Source of the DNA: Pannonibacter carbonis
GTDB lineage: Bacteria; Pseudomonadota; Alphaproteobacteria; Rhizobiales; Stappiaceae
Assembly: GCF_003012935.1 (NCBI RefSeq)
Contig: NZ_PUDR01000001.1
Coordinates: 1 to 64,000 of the forward strand
Length of the DNA stretch: 64,000 nucleotides
Direction: 5' to 3'
The translations under genes were made by a program, and so were the position numbers. The stretch's first letter is position 1; each line of letters opens with the position of its first letter. The notes beneath the pieces are model-generated. The model worked only from the letters and a program-made list of their open reading frames with translations, was not told the origin of the DNA and made no database searches. Positions 53,106 to 62,138 of this stretch are shown here, one piece after another.

Positions 53106-55292
53106 TCAATGTCCGCCCGAGCGGATCAGCTCGGCGTAGTCGCCGTCTGCCGCCATCAGGCTGTCATGGGTTCCGCGCTCGACGATGCGTCCCGTGTCCA
53201 TGACGATGATCTCGCTGCAGTCGCGCACGGTGCTGAGCCTGTGCGCGATGATGATGGTGGTGCAGCCACGCCGGCGCAGATTGTCGTCGATCAGCTTTTC
53301 CGTCTGCGGATCCAGCGCCGCCGTCGCCTCGTCGAGGATCAGCACCGCCGGGTCGCCGACCAGTGCCCTTGCAATTTCCAGCCGCTGCCTCTGACCGCCA
53401 GAGAAATTGCGCCCGCCTTCCTCGACATGCGCGTCCAACTCACCGGACCGCGCCACGATGTCATCAAGGATCGCCGCATCCTCCAGCGCCCGCGTGATAA
53501 CATTGTCCGGCACATCCGGATTCCAGAGCGTGAGGTTCTCCCGCACCGTTCCCTCGAACAGGAAAATTTCCTGGTCGACATAAGCAATATTCGCCGCACG
53601 CCGGTACTGGTCGAGATCGTTGAGGGGAATGCCGTCGATGCGCACATCGCCGGACCACGGCGCGACAAGGCCGCAGATGATGCGGCCGAGCGAAGACTTG
53701 CCGCAGCCCGATCGCCCCACCAGCCCGATCCTCTCGCCCGGCGCCGCAAACAGGGAAATCCCGTCAAACAGCGGTTCGTCCAGCGGATTGTAGCCATAGC
53801 GGATCGCGTTGACCTCGAGCTGCCCACCGAGCAGCACCGGCCCGCCGACCCCTCCGTCCGCCGGCGGTTCGGTCAGCGGATCCGGCGGATTGCGCATGGC
53901 GTCATCCACCCGGTTGAGATCGGCGCGGATACTGGCGAGTTTCGGCGACAATTCGACCAGGCTGACCAGCGGTGCGGTAAAGCTCGCCGCCAGCAGCTGG
54001 AACGCCACCAGATCGCCGATCGTCAGCCCGCCCTGCATCACCCGCATTGCCCCGACACCAAGGATCGCCGCATCGATCAGGCCGCTCAGCAGCGTGGGCG
54101 CAAGCGAGGTGATCATCGACTTGGCCCCCAGCGCCTGCGATGTGTTGAGCATTCGCGCGTGGATGCCGGCCCAGCGCCCGAACGAGCTGGTTTCCAGCCC
54201 CGACGCCTTGATGGTCTCGATGTTGTAGATGATCCCGACAGTCGCCCCGCCGAGCTTGCCCTGCTCCACCGACAGGCGGATCGAATCCTGCCGCAGCCGC
54301 TTCTGCACAAGGCGCAGCACGAACAGGTTCGGCAGTCCGAGGGCAACGGTCATGAGGCCGAGCGCCGGATCGTAGCCGATCAGGACCAGGGCAAAGAACA
54401 CCAGCGTGCCCCAGTTCAGGATGGCATTGGCCATGTCCGACGAGATCACCTCGGCCACCCGGCCGCTCGCCTCGATGCGTTCGGCAATTTCGCCGGGACT
54501 TCGCTGCGAGAAAAATGCCATCGGCAGGTGCAGCACCCGCCAGATGAAGGCGCTCGCCCCGGTGATGGTCAGCTTGGTCTGCAGCCTCAGGATCAGCGAG
54601 GCCCGCAGATGGGTCAGCGCAGCCCGGATCACCGCCGTTGCAGCCAGCGCGATGAACAGCGGTTTTACCCAGTGCTCCTGCTGCATCATCAAGACGCCGT
54701 CGACGAACAGCTTGGCATAGACCGGCAGGACAACGCCCGGGATCACCATGGCAAGGCTGAGCAGCGCAATCAGCCCCAGCCCCTTCTTGGAATTGGCAAC
54801 CCGGCTGCGGAAGGCAGCCAGAAGACCGGCGGGCTTGGCCGTGCGGCGGAACTCCGGCGTCCGCTCGAAGGTCAGCACCACGCCGGTGAAGGCTTCCGAC
54901 AGTTCCTCGCGCGTGATCATGCGCGGGCCGGTCGCCGGGTCATTGATGAAGGCATGCGTCGCGTTCATGCCCTCGAACACCACATAGTGGTTGAAGTTCC
55001 AGTGCAGGATCGCCGGCCAGGGCAGGTCAACCAGACCCTCCGGTTCCTTGCGGTATCCCTTGGCGGTCATCCCGTAACGGCGGGCGGCCTTCAGCACGTT
55101 GCTGGCCTTGGAGCCGTCGCGCGAGACGCCGCAGGCGATGCGCAGTTCCTCCAGCGGGATCCACGCGCCATAATGCGCCAGGATCATCGCAAGGCTCGCC
55201 GCGCCGCATTCCACCGCTTCCATCTGCAGGATGGACGGGGTCTGCTTGCGCCGGCGATGCTGCGGCTTGATCGGGGTTTTCTGCTCGCTCAT
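53106..55292 (-). CDS. NHLM/NHLP-type peptide export ABC transporter with C39 peptidase (ABC1-like)
   Basis: A 728-residue protein. An N-terminal C39 peptidase domain shows the catalytic set Q23, C29 (MEAVECGAASLAMIL), H102 (NHYVVFEG) and D118 (INDPATG). Six membrane helices follow, then a nucleotide-binding domain with GRSGCGKSS, FSGGQRQR and ILDEATAALD. C39 domains cut leader peptides after a double-glycine motif during export. Together with the ABC2-like protein, the HlyD-like adaptor and the TolC-like factor it makes a complete envelope-spanning export machine. The intact catalytic residues predict that a cleavable precursor exists elsewhere. Confidence 0.9.
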   Translation of the reverse strand: MSEQKTPIKPQHRRRKQTPSILQMEAVECGAASLAMILAHYGAWIPLEELRIACGVSRDGSKASNVLKAARRYGMTAKGYRKEPEGLVDLPWPAILHWNFNHYVVFEGMNATHAFINDPATGPRMITREELSEAFTGVVLTFERTPEFRRTAKPAGLLAAFRSRVANSKKGLGLIALLSLAMVIPGVVLPVYAKLFVDGVLMMQQEHWVKPLFIALAATAVIRAALTHLRASLILRLQTKLTITGASAFIWRVLHLPMAFFSQRSPGEIAERIEASGRVAEVISSDMANAILNWGTLVFFALVLIGYDPALGLMTVALGLPNLFVLRLVQKRLRQDSIRLSVEQGKLGGATVGIIYNIETIKASGLETSSFGRWAGIHARMLNTSQALGAKSMITSLAPTLLSGLIDAAILGVGAMRVMQGGLTIGDLVAFQLLAASFTAPLVSLVELSPKLASIRADLNRVDDAMRNPPDPLTEPPADGGVGGPVLLGGQLEVNAIRYGYNPLDEPLFDGISLFAAPGERIGLVGRSGCGKSSLGRIICGLVAPWSGDVRIDGIPLNDLDQYRRAANIAYVDQEIFLFEGTVRENLTLWNPDVPDNVITRALEDAAILDDIVARSGELDAHVEEGGRNFSGGQRQRLEIARALVGDPAVLILDEATAALDPQTEKLIDDNLRRRGCTTIIIAHRLSTVRDCSEIIVMDTGRIVERGTHDSLMAADGDYAELIRSGGH

Positions 55293-55299
55293 GACGCGC

Positions 55300-56622
55300 T
55301 CACCCGGCCAGACCCGTCAGCTTGCGCAGCCAGGGAATGACGTAGCTGATCGGCCGGCGCCAGGCCACGGTCACCTCGGCAGCGGCCAGCGACCCGCTGG
55401 TGAACTGCTGCGACGGCCCGGACCCGCCCGACCAGGCAAAGCCGCTCGGCGTTGCCGGATCCCGCGTCAGGGCAATGCGTGCGGCATAAGGCGCCCCCTT
55501 CTCCGAGAAGCTCTGGACCAGCTGGTCATTGCGCAGCACCGCCTGCATCGCCTGCGCCGTTGACGGGAAGTCCGACACGTCGCTGACCTGACCTTCCATC
55601 ATCCCGTATTCCTCGCGGCGCACGGTGGACGGGGCAATCTGCACACTCATGCCAGGCTTCACCCGCTTGCCGTCGTTGGGCGGCAGATACAGCAGCAGCT
55701 CCAGTCCGCTCGCCCCGCTCTCGACACTGATCAGCGGCTGTCCCGGCGCAATGCGCGTGCCCGGAATGGCCTTCCATTCTGTCACACGGCCGGAGGCGGG
55801 GCTCACGATGGTCTCCTGCTGGCGCAGCTGGATCTCGACTTCAGCCATCTGGCGGCGTGCATCAGCCAGCCGCTCCTCGGCGCTGCGGATATCGCGCAGG
55901 TTGGCATTGCGCTGGGTGATGTCCTCGCTTTCCAGCTGCGATATCTGGCTGCGTGCCTCGAGCTCGGTCTGGCGCGCCTGCGCCAGGGCCTGACGCGTCT
56001 CGTTGAGCTGCTGCCAGGTGATGAGACGGCGATCAAACAGCGAGGCATCCTGCGCTGCCTGCTTTTCCAGCACCGACACCCGCTCCAGCGCGTCCTTGAC
56101 CCGCAGGTCGAGCATCTTCGCGCGGGCTTCCAGCGTGTCTTTCGTCGCCCGGCTGCCTTCGTCGATCTGGCCCCGAAGGATTTCCAGCTGGCCGCTGCGC
56201 TCGGCAACCACCGCCCGGATGTTCTCCAACTGCTGGCGCAAGCCGGGCTGGATCACACGGGCAACTTCCTCGCCCTGCGTCACACGCCCGCCGACCGGCA
56301 CCAGAATTTCCGCCAGCGTTCCCTCACCTGTTGCCACGGCATCGACAACACGGCCGCCGGACGTAATGAGGATGCCTGACCCCTTAACCCGCTCCGGCAC
56401 CCGGCCGAGGAAGGACCACGTCACCGCGAGCCCGATCAAGAGCAGAACGACGAGCGTTGCCACCCAGTCGCGTGGCCGGGTGAGCCGGATCAACTGGTCC
56501 AGCTGCTCGGGCGAGGACAACCGGTCGAGCGCGGACTTGCGGAACAGGCGGGCCGCCTGGTTTTCGACCGGCGGCTGCGATGCGGATGGGGAGGAGCTGG
56601 AGGCGTTGGCGTCAGTCGACAT
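55300..56622 (-). CDS. HlyD-family periplasmic adaptor of NHLM/NHLP-type exporter
   Basis: A 440-residue membrane fusion protein. One membrane helix lies near residues 54-72, then a beta-barrel/lipoyl segment (GEGTLAEILVPVGGRVTQGEEV). Long coiled coil follows from about 125 to 270, rich in Glu, Arg and Ala heptads. The second lipoyl half (IVSPASGRVTEWKAIPGTRIAPGQPL) comes after it. It links the inner-membrane ABC pair to the outer-membrane factor. The gene starts 18 bases downstream of the TolC-like stop and ends 7 bases before the C39-ABC gene. Confidence 0.88.
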   Translation of the reverse strand: MSTDANASSSSPSASQPPVENQAARLFRKSALDRLSSPEQLDQLIRLTRPRDWVATLVVLLLIGLAVTWSFLGRVPERVKGSGILITSGGRVVDAVATGEGTLAEILVPVGGRVTQGEEVARVIQPGLRQQLENIRAVVAERSGQLEILRGQIDEGSRATKDTLEARAKMLDLRVKDALERVSVLEKQAAQDASLFDRRLITWQQLNETRQALAQARQTELEARSQISQLESEDITQRNANLRDIRSAEERLADARRQMAEVEIQLRQQETIVSPASGRVTEWKAIPGTRIAPGQPLISVESGASGLELLLYLPPNDGKRVKPGMSVQIAPSTVRREEYGMMEGQVSDVSDFPSTAQAMQAVLRNDQLVQSFSEKGAPYAARIALTRDPATPSGFAWSGGSGPSQQFTSGSLAAAEVTVAWRRPISYVIPWLRKLTGLAG

Positions 56623-56640
56623 CTACGGTCTTTCGAAAGG

Positions 56641-58185
56641 TCAATTCACCGCCCCGGCAGATCCAGGGGCAATGGCCACCGTCTTGCTGGCGGGCGCGGC
56701 CGCCGCGTCGATGGCCTCACGTTCGGCAATCAGTCTGGCGACGTCCTCGTCGGTCCAGCCGCCACCGAGCGCACGATAGAGTGCGATCGCGGACTGGAAC
56801 CGCGCCAGACGCACCTGCTGCAGGCTGTCGACAGCGGTGAAATAGTCGCGCTGGGTGTTGAGCACGGTGGTCATGTCCACTTGCCCTGCATCCAGCTGTT
56901 CAAGCGTCAGTTCATAGGCGCGGCGCGCAGCTGCGGTGGCCCGTCCGGCGACTTTCTCCTCCCGGGCCAGTCCGCCATAGGCAATCAGCGCCTTCTCGAC
57001 ATCGGACAGCGAGGTCATCACCGCCTGCTGATAGGTGGCGATCAGCTCCTGCCGCCGCGCCTGCGTCCCCTCAAGCTGCGCCAGAAGGCGCGGCGCGTCG
57101 AAGATCGGCTGCGTCAGTTGTCCGGCCACCGAAAAGACACCGGCCGCGCCGGAGAACAGGGCCCCCGTGGTCAGGCTTTCGAAGCCCTTCTGCAACGACA
57201 GCGTCAGGCTCGGCAACATCGCCGCCCGGGCGCTGGCGACATTGTTCGCCGAAGCCGCGACAAACTCTTCTGCCTGCCGCACATCAGGCCTGCGGCGCAG
57301 AAGATCAGCCGGAGTTCCCACCCCAAGCTTCGGAATCGCGAGCTTGCCGAGGCTGCCGCGCGTGATCCTGACCTCGCCGGGCGTTGCCCCGATCAACAGG
57401 CCAAGCGTCACCTCTTCCTGCGCCAGGGTCCGCTGCAGGCGCAACACCGTGGCCTCCTGCTGCAAAACAACCGTTTCCTGCTGCGCCAGCATGATCTGCG
57501 TCGCAGATCCCGCCTCGACCCGTGCCTTGACGTTGTCCTGCACCTTGCGCGCCAAGGTCAGGTTCTCGCGCCCCAGCGCCAGCCGGTCGCGCAGGGACAG
57601 GATCTGGACATAGGACAAGGCCGTTTCAGAGGTCACCGCCAGCCGGGTCGCGGCAACGGCAAAGGCCGCAGCATCGGCGCGGTTGCTGGCGGCCTCGAAG
57701 TTCGAGCTGGCCTTGCCCCAGAAGTCCAGCTCCCAGCTGGCGTTGAGACCGACCTTGCGCTGCTGGCGCACCGGCATGCTGACGCCGGCTGGCAAGCCCG
57801 CCGTGTTTGCCGATGCCTTGAATGTGGTCTGGGTGCCGCCAAGACCGCCGCTCGGCAGCAACCCGCCGAAGGCTTCGTCTGCCCCCGCCTCTGCCTGTCG
57901 CAAGCGCGCGATCGCAACGGTAATGTCCCGGCTACCCAGCTCCGCGCGGCGGATCAAGTCGGTAAGGTCGGGAGACCGGAACGCGGTCCAGAACTCGGGC
58001 GAGGTCATGCTGGCTTGCGCCAGTCCGCCTGCATGGACAAAACGCTCTGGCAACGCAACTGCGCCCGGCGTTTCCGGCGTCAAGGCTTCGCCCATTGCAG
58101 CACAGCCGGCCAAAGTGCCGACCAGAAACATAGCCGCGACATTGCGCCCCAAATCGCGAACACGGGCAAACGACACTCGACACAT
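56641..58185 (-). CDS. TolC-like outer membrane efflux lipoprotein (NodT family)
   Basis: A 514-residue outer-membrane factor. ATG 58185 opens a lipoprotein signal with lipobox LAGC (Cys near residue 28). Two homologous halves of long helices follow, with family segments LRQAEAGADEAFGGLLPS, ASWELDFWGKASSNFEA and GVGTPADLLRRRPDVRQAEE. A TTG start ten codons upstream is less likely. It provides the outer-membrane channel for the exporter encoded downstream and is the first gene of that operon. Confidence 0.9.
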   Translation of the reverse strand: MCRVSFARVRDLGRNVAAMFLVGTLAGCAAMGEALTPETPGAVALPERFVHAGGLAQASMTSPEFWTAFRSPDLTDLIRRAELGSRDITVAIARLRQAEAGADEAFGGLLPSGGLGGTQTTFKASANTAGLPAGVSMPVRQQRKVGLNASWELDFWGKASSNFEAASNRADAAAFAVAATRLAVTSETALSYVQILSLRDRLALGRENLTLARKVQDNVKARVEAGSATQIMLAQQETVVLQQEATVLRLQRTLAQEEVTLGLLIGATPGEVRITRGSLGKLAIPKLGVGTPADLLRRRPDVRQAEEFVAASANNVASARAAMLPSLTLSLQKGFESLTTGALFSGAAGVFSVAGQLTQPIFDAPRLLAQLEGTQARRQELIATYQQAVMTSLSDVEKALIAYGGLAREEKVAGRATAAARRAYELTLEQLDAGQVDMTTVLNTQRDYFTAVDSLQQVRLARFQSAIALYRALGGGWTDEDVARLIAEREAIDAAAAPASKTVAIAPGSAGAVN

Positions 58186-58726
58186 GACCTGAATTACGCC
58201 CGCGCTTGCCGGCAAACCTGCCGCCCCATTTCCCCTGTTACGCCCTGTCTGTCCGGTTATCTCGGATAGACCCCGTTTTTGTCATCGCCTGCCGATGATC
58301 TCTCCGGCCCGGCTTGACAGGTTTGCACTTGCCCACTCAAGCAACCCCTCGATGCATTTTAAAGAAAGTAAACGACTATCTTTTCCAACCACCAACAAAA
58401 CTCACCGAACAAAAGGCCAAGAATCCTCCTGACCAGCAATCATTCACAGAAATGAATATTGAAAATAAACTCGCTCATCAAACCACCGGGACAATAGTCG
58501 ACCCGCGCAAGTGAGTGCATCAACGCCCGTTGATGGTTCACATCTTTATATGATCCGCCGGCGTGGTAAGTATCGTTCAGGGTTCGTCGTCGGACCTCGA
58601 CAAAACGCAGCTCGCAAGCCGACACGACAAGCTTCAGGCAAGAACGGGCAACACCTGAACCGCCCCGGCGCCAGTCTCGATCCATTCGAGCGAGCAAGTC
58701 GCCGCAAGCCGAAATGAAGGACCTGC
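58186..58726. other. Divergent, AT-rich intergenic region
   Basis: About 540 bases between the TolC-like gene (minus) and the winged-helix-like gene (plus). Positions 58340-58480 are clearly AT-richer than the rest of the window. Perfect TTGACA at 58314-58319 has no good -10 at 17 bases. Open frames on both strands were checked for a double-glycine leader peptide; none is convincing. Confidence 0.4.
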
Positions 58727-59758
58727 ATGAACGCCCTGGTTCAGCGACCGGACAGACTGGATACGACTGCACAGCCGGCCAAGCCCGCCGGCGGGTGCAT
58801 CGCGACCGGCAGCACCGCGCGCCCGGACCGGACGGCGGTCATGGCGAACCTGTTGGCCCATCCAGCCTTCAGCGACGCGCGCAAGGCCATCATCGCCAAC
58901 CTGACCCAGCTGTTTCGCGGCGACTATCTTCTGAGCCGGCTGCTGCTGGAGGAAGGCCGCTACCTGACAATCCAGACGCTGCTGCATCTGGCTGCCGGCC
59001 AGCAGGCCGAAGAGCGTGAGACGTGGCTGACCCTTGGGCGGCTGCAGGCAAGACTTGCAGGATCAGAACTGGCAAGCCGCAACCGGATAGAAGCGCTCGT
59101 CGCGATCCTGGAGCGCTACAGCTTTCTGGAACGCCGCAAGGCGGAGGAAGACCTGCGCGTCACGCTGCTGCTGCCGACACCCCGGCTCTGGGGCTGCGAT
59201 GCGGTGCTGGCCGAGGCGATGGTCCAACCGCTGGCCCTGTTCCGCGATATTCATCAACCGGGCCCCGCGCTTTGCAGCCTCCTGACCCGGACCCGCGTCG
59301 GCGGATCGGCGTTTGTCGCCCCCCCTGACACGGGGCCAGGCTTTGATCCGCAAGTTCCCGCCTGGTCCAACAGGGATCTTGCAACCGCAGGCGCCGGCCA
59401 TCGTGCCTGGCATCGGGCGCTTTCGCCGCATATCGACACATACTTTGCGCTGCGCGCAGCTCATCCTCAGATCCAGGGTCTTGCCGCGCGTGACGGGGGC
59501 TACCTCACCTTCCTGCTGCTGCTCGGCGAGGTCGAGCAGACTGGCTGCGCCCGGCTTTGCCTGCCCTTCGAGACCTTGTCCAGCCACACCGGCGTCTCGC
59601 GCACCCATGCGCGCTTGCTGATGGAACAGGCCGAAGCCAGCGGCTTCATCAAGCTCCACGCCAAAGGTGGCCGCGACGTCGAGGTCCTTCCGGCGCTGCA
59701 TCAGGCTGCCGATGCCTGGTTCGCCGATCTCATGGCATTCGTCCTTACCCTTGACTGA
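58727..59758 (+). CDS. Hypothetical protein with C-terminal winged-helix-like segment
   Basis: A 343-residue protein that I do not recognise. AAGGA lies at good distance before the ATG. The N-terminal 110 residues look helical. Near residues 280-325 a helix-turn-helix-like stretch (FETLSSHTGVSRTHARLLM) is followed by SGFIKLHAKGGRDVEVLP, which resembles a winged helix with its beta-wing. It sits directly before CheR and is divergent from the exporter operon, so it could regulate either. Regulator status is inferred from that segment only. Confidence 0.7.
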   Translation: MNALVQRPDRLDTTAQPAKPAGGCIATGSTARPDRTAVMANLLAHPAFSDARKAIIANLTQLFRGDYLLSRLLLEEGRYLTIQTLLHLAAGQQAEERETWLTLGRLQARLAGSELASRNRIEALVAILERYSFLERRKAEEDLRVTLLLPTPRLWGCDAVLAEAMVQPLALFRDIHQPGPALCSLLTRTRVGGSAFVAPPDTGPGFDPQVPAWSNRDLATAGAGHRAWHRALSPHIDTYFALRAAHPQIQGLAARDGGYLTFLLLLGEVEQTGCARLCLPFETLSSHTGVSRTHARLLMEQAEASGFIKLHAKGGRDVEVLPALHQAADAWFADLMAFVLTLD

Positions 59759-60560
59759 GGTCGCGCCCACCCGGCCAGGCACTCCATCCCTGATCGAGCG
59801 CCTTTCGCGGCAAACCGGCATCGCCCCGTCCTACATCGGCGCACGGCTCGGCACGCACCAGTTGTTTCCGTTCCAGAACACCCCGGCAGATCTCATCGAA
59901 CGCCTTTTGGTGCAGGAAACCTCCTTCTTCCGGCATGCAGGTCAGTGGACGATGTTGCGCAACATGCTGCGCGAAGACCCCGTGCTTTCAGCATCGGCGC
60001 TGCGGGTCTGGAGCACGGCCTGTGCCACCGGCGAGGAGGCCTGGTCACTGGCTTTCCTGCTCCAGTCCGAAGGCAAGGGCAGGTCGCGGGTGATCGGATC
60101 GGACATCAGCCCGTCGGCCATCGCGGCAGCGACCCTCGGCCGTTACACGCGGCTGGAGGCCATGGGCAGTTTTCGCGATCTGCCGGAGTTTGCGCGTCCG
60201 GCGTTCCCGCTTGCCAGCGGCGAGGTCTGGGACGCGCCAAGCAACTTGCGCAGCATGACGAGATTTTGCGTGCACAATGTGCTGGATCCGATGTTGTCCT
60301 CCGAACTCGGTGGTCCAGCTGACCTTGTGTTCTGCCGCAACATGCTGATCTACTTCACCGAAGATGCCGTCAACAGGGCCCTCGCCAACATCGCAAGCGC
60401 GATGCGGACCGGGGGAATCCTCGTTCTTGGAGCCTCGGAAACCATGCGCGATAATGGCCTGTTCGAGCCAGTGGAGACCGCAAGCGCCATTTTCTGGCGC
60501 CGCACCGGCCGGCCCGCCGTCACGGCTACACCGATGGCAGGAGCCATGCCACGCCCGTGA
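59712..60560 (+). CDS. cheR: CheR-type chemoreceptor methyltransferase
   Basis: About 282 residues. Recognised by the N-terminal helical segment LIERLSRQTGIAPSYIG, the receptor-interacting LVQETSFFRHAGQW, the SAM-binding RVWSTACATGEEAWSLAF, the GSDISPSAIAAA segment and the CRNMLIYF loop. It transfers methyl groups from SAM to glutamates of chemoreceptors. The start is uncertain: GTG 59667, ATG 59712 and TTG 59751 are all possible and none has a strong Shine-Dalgarno sequence; the domain begins near the last. It overlaps CheB by GTGA, so the two are coupled. Confidence 0.85.
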   Translation: MPGSPISWHSSLPLTEVAPTRPGTPSLIERLSRQTGIAPSYIGARLGTHQLFPFQNTPADLIERLLVQETSFFRHAGQWTMLRNMLREDPVLSASALRVWSTACATGEEAWSLAFLLQSEGKGRSRVIGSDISPSAIAAATLGRYTRLEAMGSFRDLPEFARPAFPLASGEVWDAPSNLRSMTRFCVHNVLDPMLSSELGGPADLVFCRNMLIYFTEDAVNRALANIASAMRTGGILVLGASETMRDNGLFEPVETASAIFWRRTGRPAVTATPMAGAMPRP

Positions 60561-61558
60561 AACGCCCGATCCTCATCGCCGCCCCTGGTGCCTTCGAACG
60601 ATCCGCCCTGCACCGTATCCTGGCCGAAGCCTTCCCGGCATCGCCGCTCAGCCAGTGCATCACGGCGGCTGATCTGCAACAGCGGCTGGAAGCGCGGTTT
60701 TCCGGCCTTCTGGTGCTTGATGAGGCCCTGACAGCGGCCGCCATGCCAACGCCAGCCCTGCAGACCGGCCTTGCCCGGCTGGGCCCTCGGCTGATTGCGC
60801 TCACACGCGATACATCCGTCCCCGGCCCCCCTGTCGGCACATGGGCCCGGGACCTGCCGGATCGTGTCAGACGGGCCGTTGCTGACCAGGCACTCGCCGT
60901 CGGAGCCACTACGGATCCGGCCGAGCTGCCAGCATCGCCGGCGCTTGCCTCACTTGCAGCCGCAACGAAACACGCAACGCCGGCCTGCCTGCTGGTGGCC
61001 AGCAGCACCGGCGGCCCGGGTGCCCTGGCGCGCCTGTTGCAGCACATCCCCGTCGGGGCCTTGCCCTGGATCATCGCCCAGCACATGCCGGACCACGGCA
61101 CGCAGGCCTTCGCAGCTCATCTTGCCGATGTCAGCGGTCATGCGGTCAGCGAAATCGGCAGCCAGACCCGCCTCGCATCCGGCGGCATCTATGTCCTCAA
61201 GGGCGGACAGGACTTCACCCTGTCGCATACACCAGCTGGAATGCTCACCCTGCGCCCTTGCCCGGCTGTGGCAAGCCCCTTCCATCCCAATGCCGATCAC
61301 CTGATGCAATCGGCTGCGGCTGCCGGAATTCCGGCCATGGCCCTGGTGCTCAGCGGCATGGGCGAGGACGGCGCGAGGGGAGCCGCAGCTCTGGGGCAAG
61401 CGCAGAATCCGGTTTATGTACAGGAGCCCGCCACCTGCATAGTCCCGGGAATGCCGGGCGCAGCGCTCACCCGGTTTCCGTCCGCGCTGCGGCTGGATCC
61501 CTCGGCCCCGCCTCCGTCTTTCGTCAGACTGTGCTCGCGCCGGCCAGGAGAAGACTGA
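60557..61558 (+). CDS. cheB: CheB-type chemoreceptor methylesterase with degenerate receiver domain
   Basis: A 333-residue protein. The C-terminal methylesterase domain has the catalytic triad S150 (ASSTGGPGAL), H176 (AQHMPDHG) and D271 (SGMGEDGARG). The N-terminal 120 residues look like a receiver fold with a candidate aspartate D55 (VLDEAL). The acidic pair normally near residues 8-10 is replaced by AAP, so phosphorylation by CheA is doubtful. It removes methyl groups from receptor glutamates. It starts at GTG 60557, overlapping the CheR stop. Confidence 0.87.
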   Translation: MKRPILIAAPGAFERSALHRILAEAFPASPLSQCITAADLQQRLEARFSGLLVLDEALTAAAMPTPALQTGLARLGPRLIALTRDTSVPGPPVGTWARDLPDRVRRAVADQALAVGATTDPAELPASPALASLAAATKHATPACLLVASSTGGPGALARLLQHIPVGALPWIIAQHMPDHGTQAFAAHLADVSGHAVSEIGSQTRLASGGIYVLKGGQDFTLSHTPAGMLTLRPCPAVASPFHPNADHLMQSAAAAGIPAMALVLSGMGEDGARGAAALGQAQNPVYVQEPATCIVPGMPGAALTRFPSALRLDPSAPPPSFVRLCSRRPGED

Positions 61559-61925
61559 ACCCGAAATGGGTCAAATGATGCAGGCTCTGGTCCAGTCCCA
61601 GCAGCCACCAGAAAGACGCCCGCGCCGGCGTCGCCCCAATGGCCCGCACCGCCCCTGCCTTGCCCCGGTCAATGCAGAAATGCACGGCAAAATCCACAAG
61701 AGCGAGCCAGACCAGCCAGGGTGCGAACCAGAGGCAGACAAGGCCGGTCAGGACCGCATGAATGCCCGCATGGACTGAAAGCGGGACCAACCAGTGCCGC
61801 GCCTTTTCCTTGCCGGCGGCCATCCAGTAGGTTTGCAGCAGGAAATCCGCCAGAAAATGCTTGGCCAGAAACGCAAGAAACAGGGCGCTCAAAAGCCCGA
61901 CGGGAACTTGATCCGGTATCGCCAC
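61524..61925 (-). CDS. DUF3307 family membrane protein
   Basis: About 133 residues with several hydrophobic helices. It shows the DUF3307 pattern: HFLADFLLQTYWMAAGK near the N-terminus, a central His-containing helix (VHAGIHAVLTG), HFCIDRGK and the terminal LDQSLHHLTHF. GTG 61925 was chosen because GGGGGA lies just upstream; an ATG 14 codons earlier has no Shine-Dalgarno sequence. Function unknown. It overlaps the 3' end of cheB on the opposite strand by 35 bases. Confidence 0.7.
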   Translation of the reverse strand: MAIPDQVPVGLLSALFLAFLAKHFLADFLLQTYWMAAGKEKARHWLVPLSVHAGIHAVLTGLVCLWFAPWLVWLALVDFAVHFCIDRGKAGAVRAIGATPARASFWWLLGLDQSLHHLTHFGFSLLLAGASTV

Positions 61926-62138
61926 TGTTTCCCCCGGAACTGTGAAGCATCTGCAATGGCTAGTCATTAGCCACGCGCGGGTGACCTTGCCACCCGTCTC
62001 GGCACCAGTTCCAGCCCTTGCCCTGGAACATTCCGGGTGGATCGGTCGCGGTCGCGCGCGCGAAGGCTAAAGACCGCACGTGCTTGTAAATTTCCGTCGA
62101 TGCGATTGGCATCCGTCGGTCTTCCTCCGGGGGGCAAC

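Noticed and set aside
51318-55340. Plus-strand open frame of 1340 codons antisense to the two NHLM-type ABC genes
   Set aside because: It lies exactly opposite clear ABC/peptidase domains, is rich in Arg, Gln, His and Gly as expected from antisense of GC-rich genes, and has no domain or Shine-Dalgarno support.
58314-58772. Short frames in the AT-rich gap considered as exporter precursor peptides
   Set aside because: No double-glycine leader, no acidic leader helix and no convincing Shine-Dalgarno sequence on either strand.
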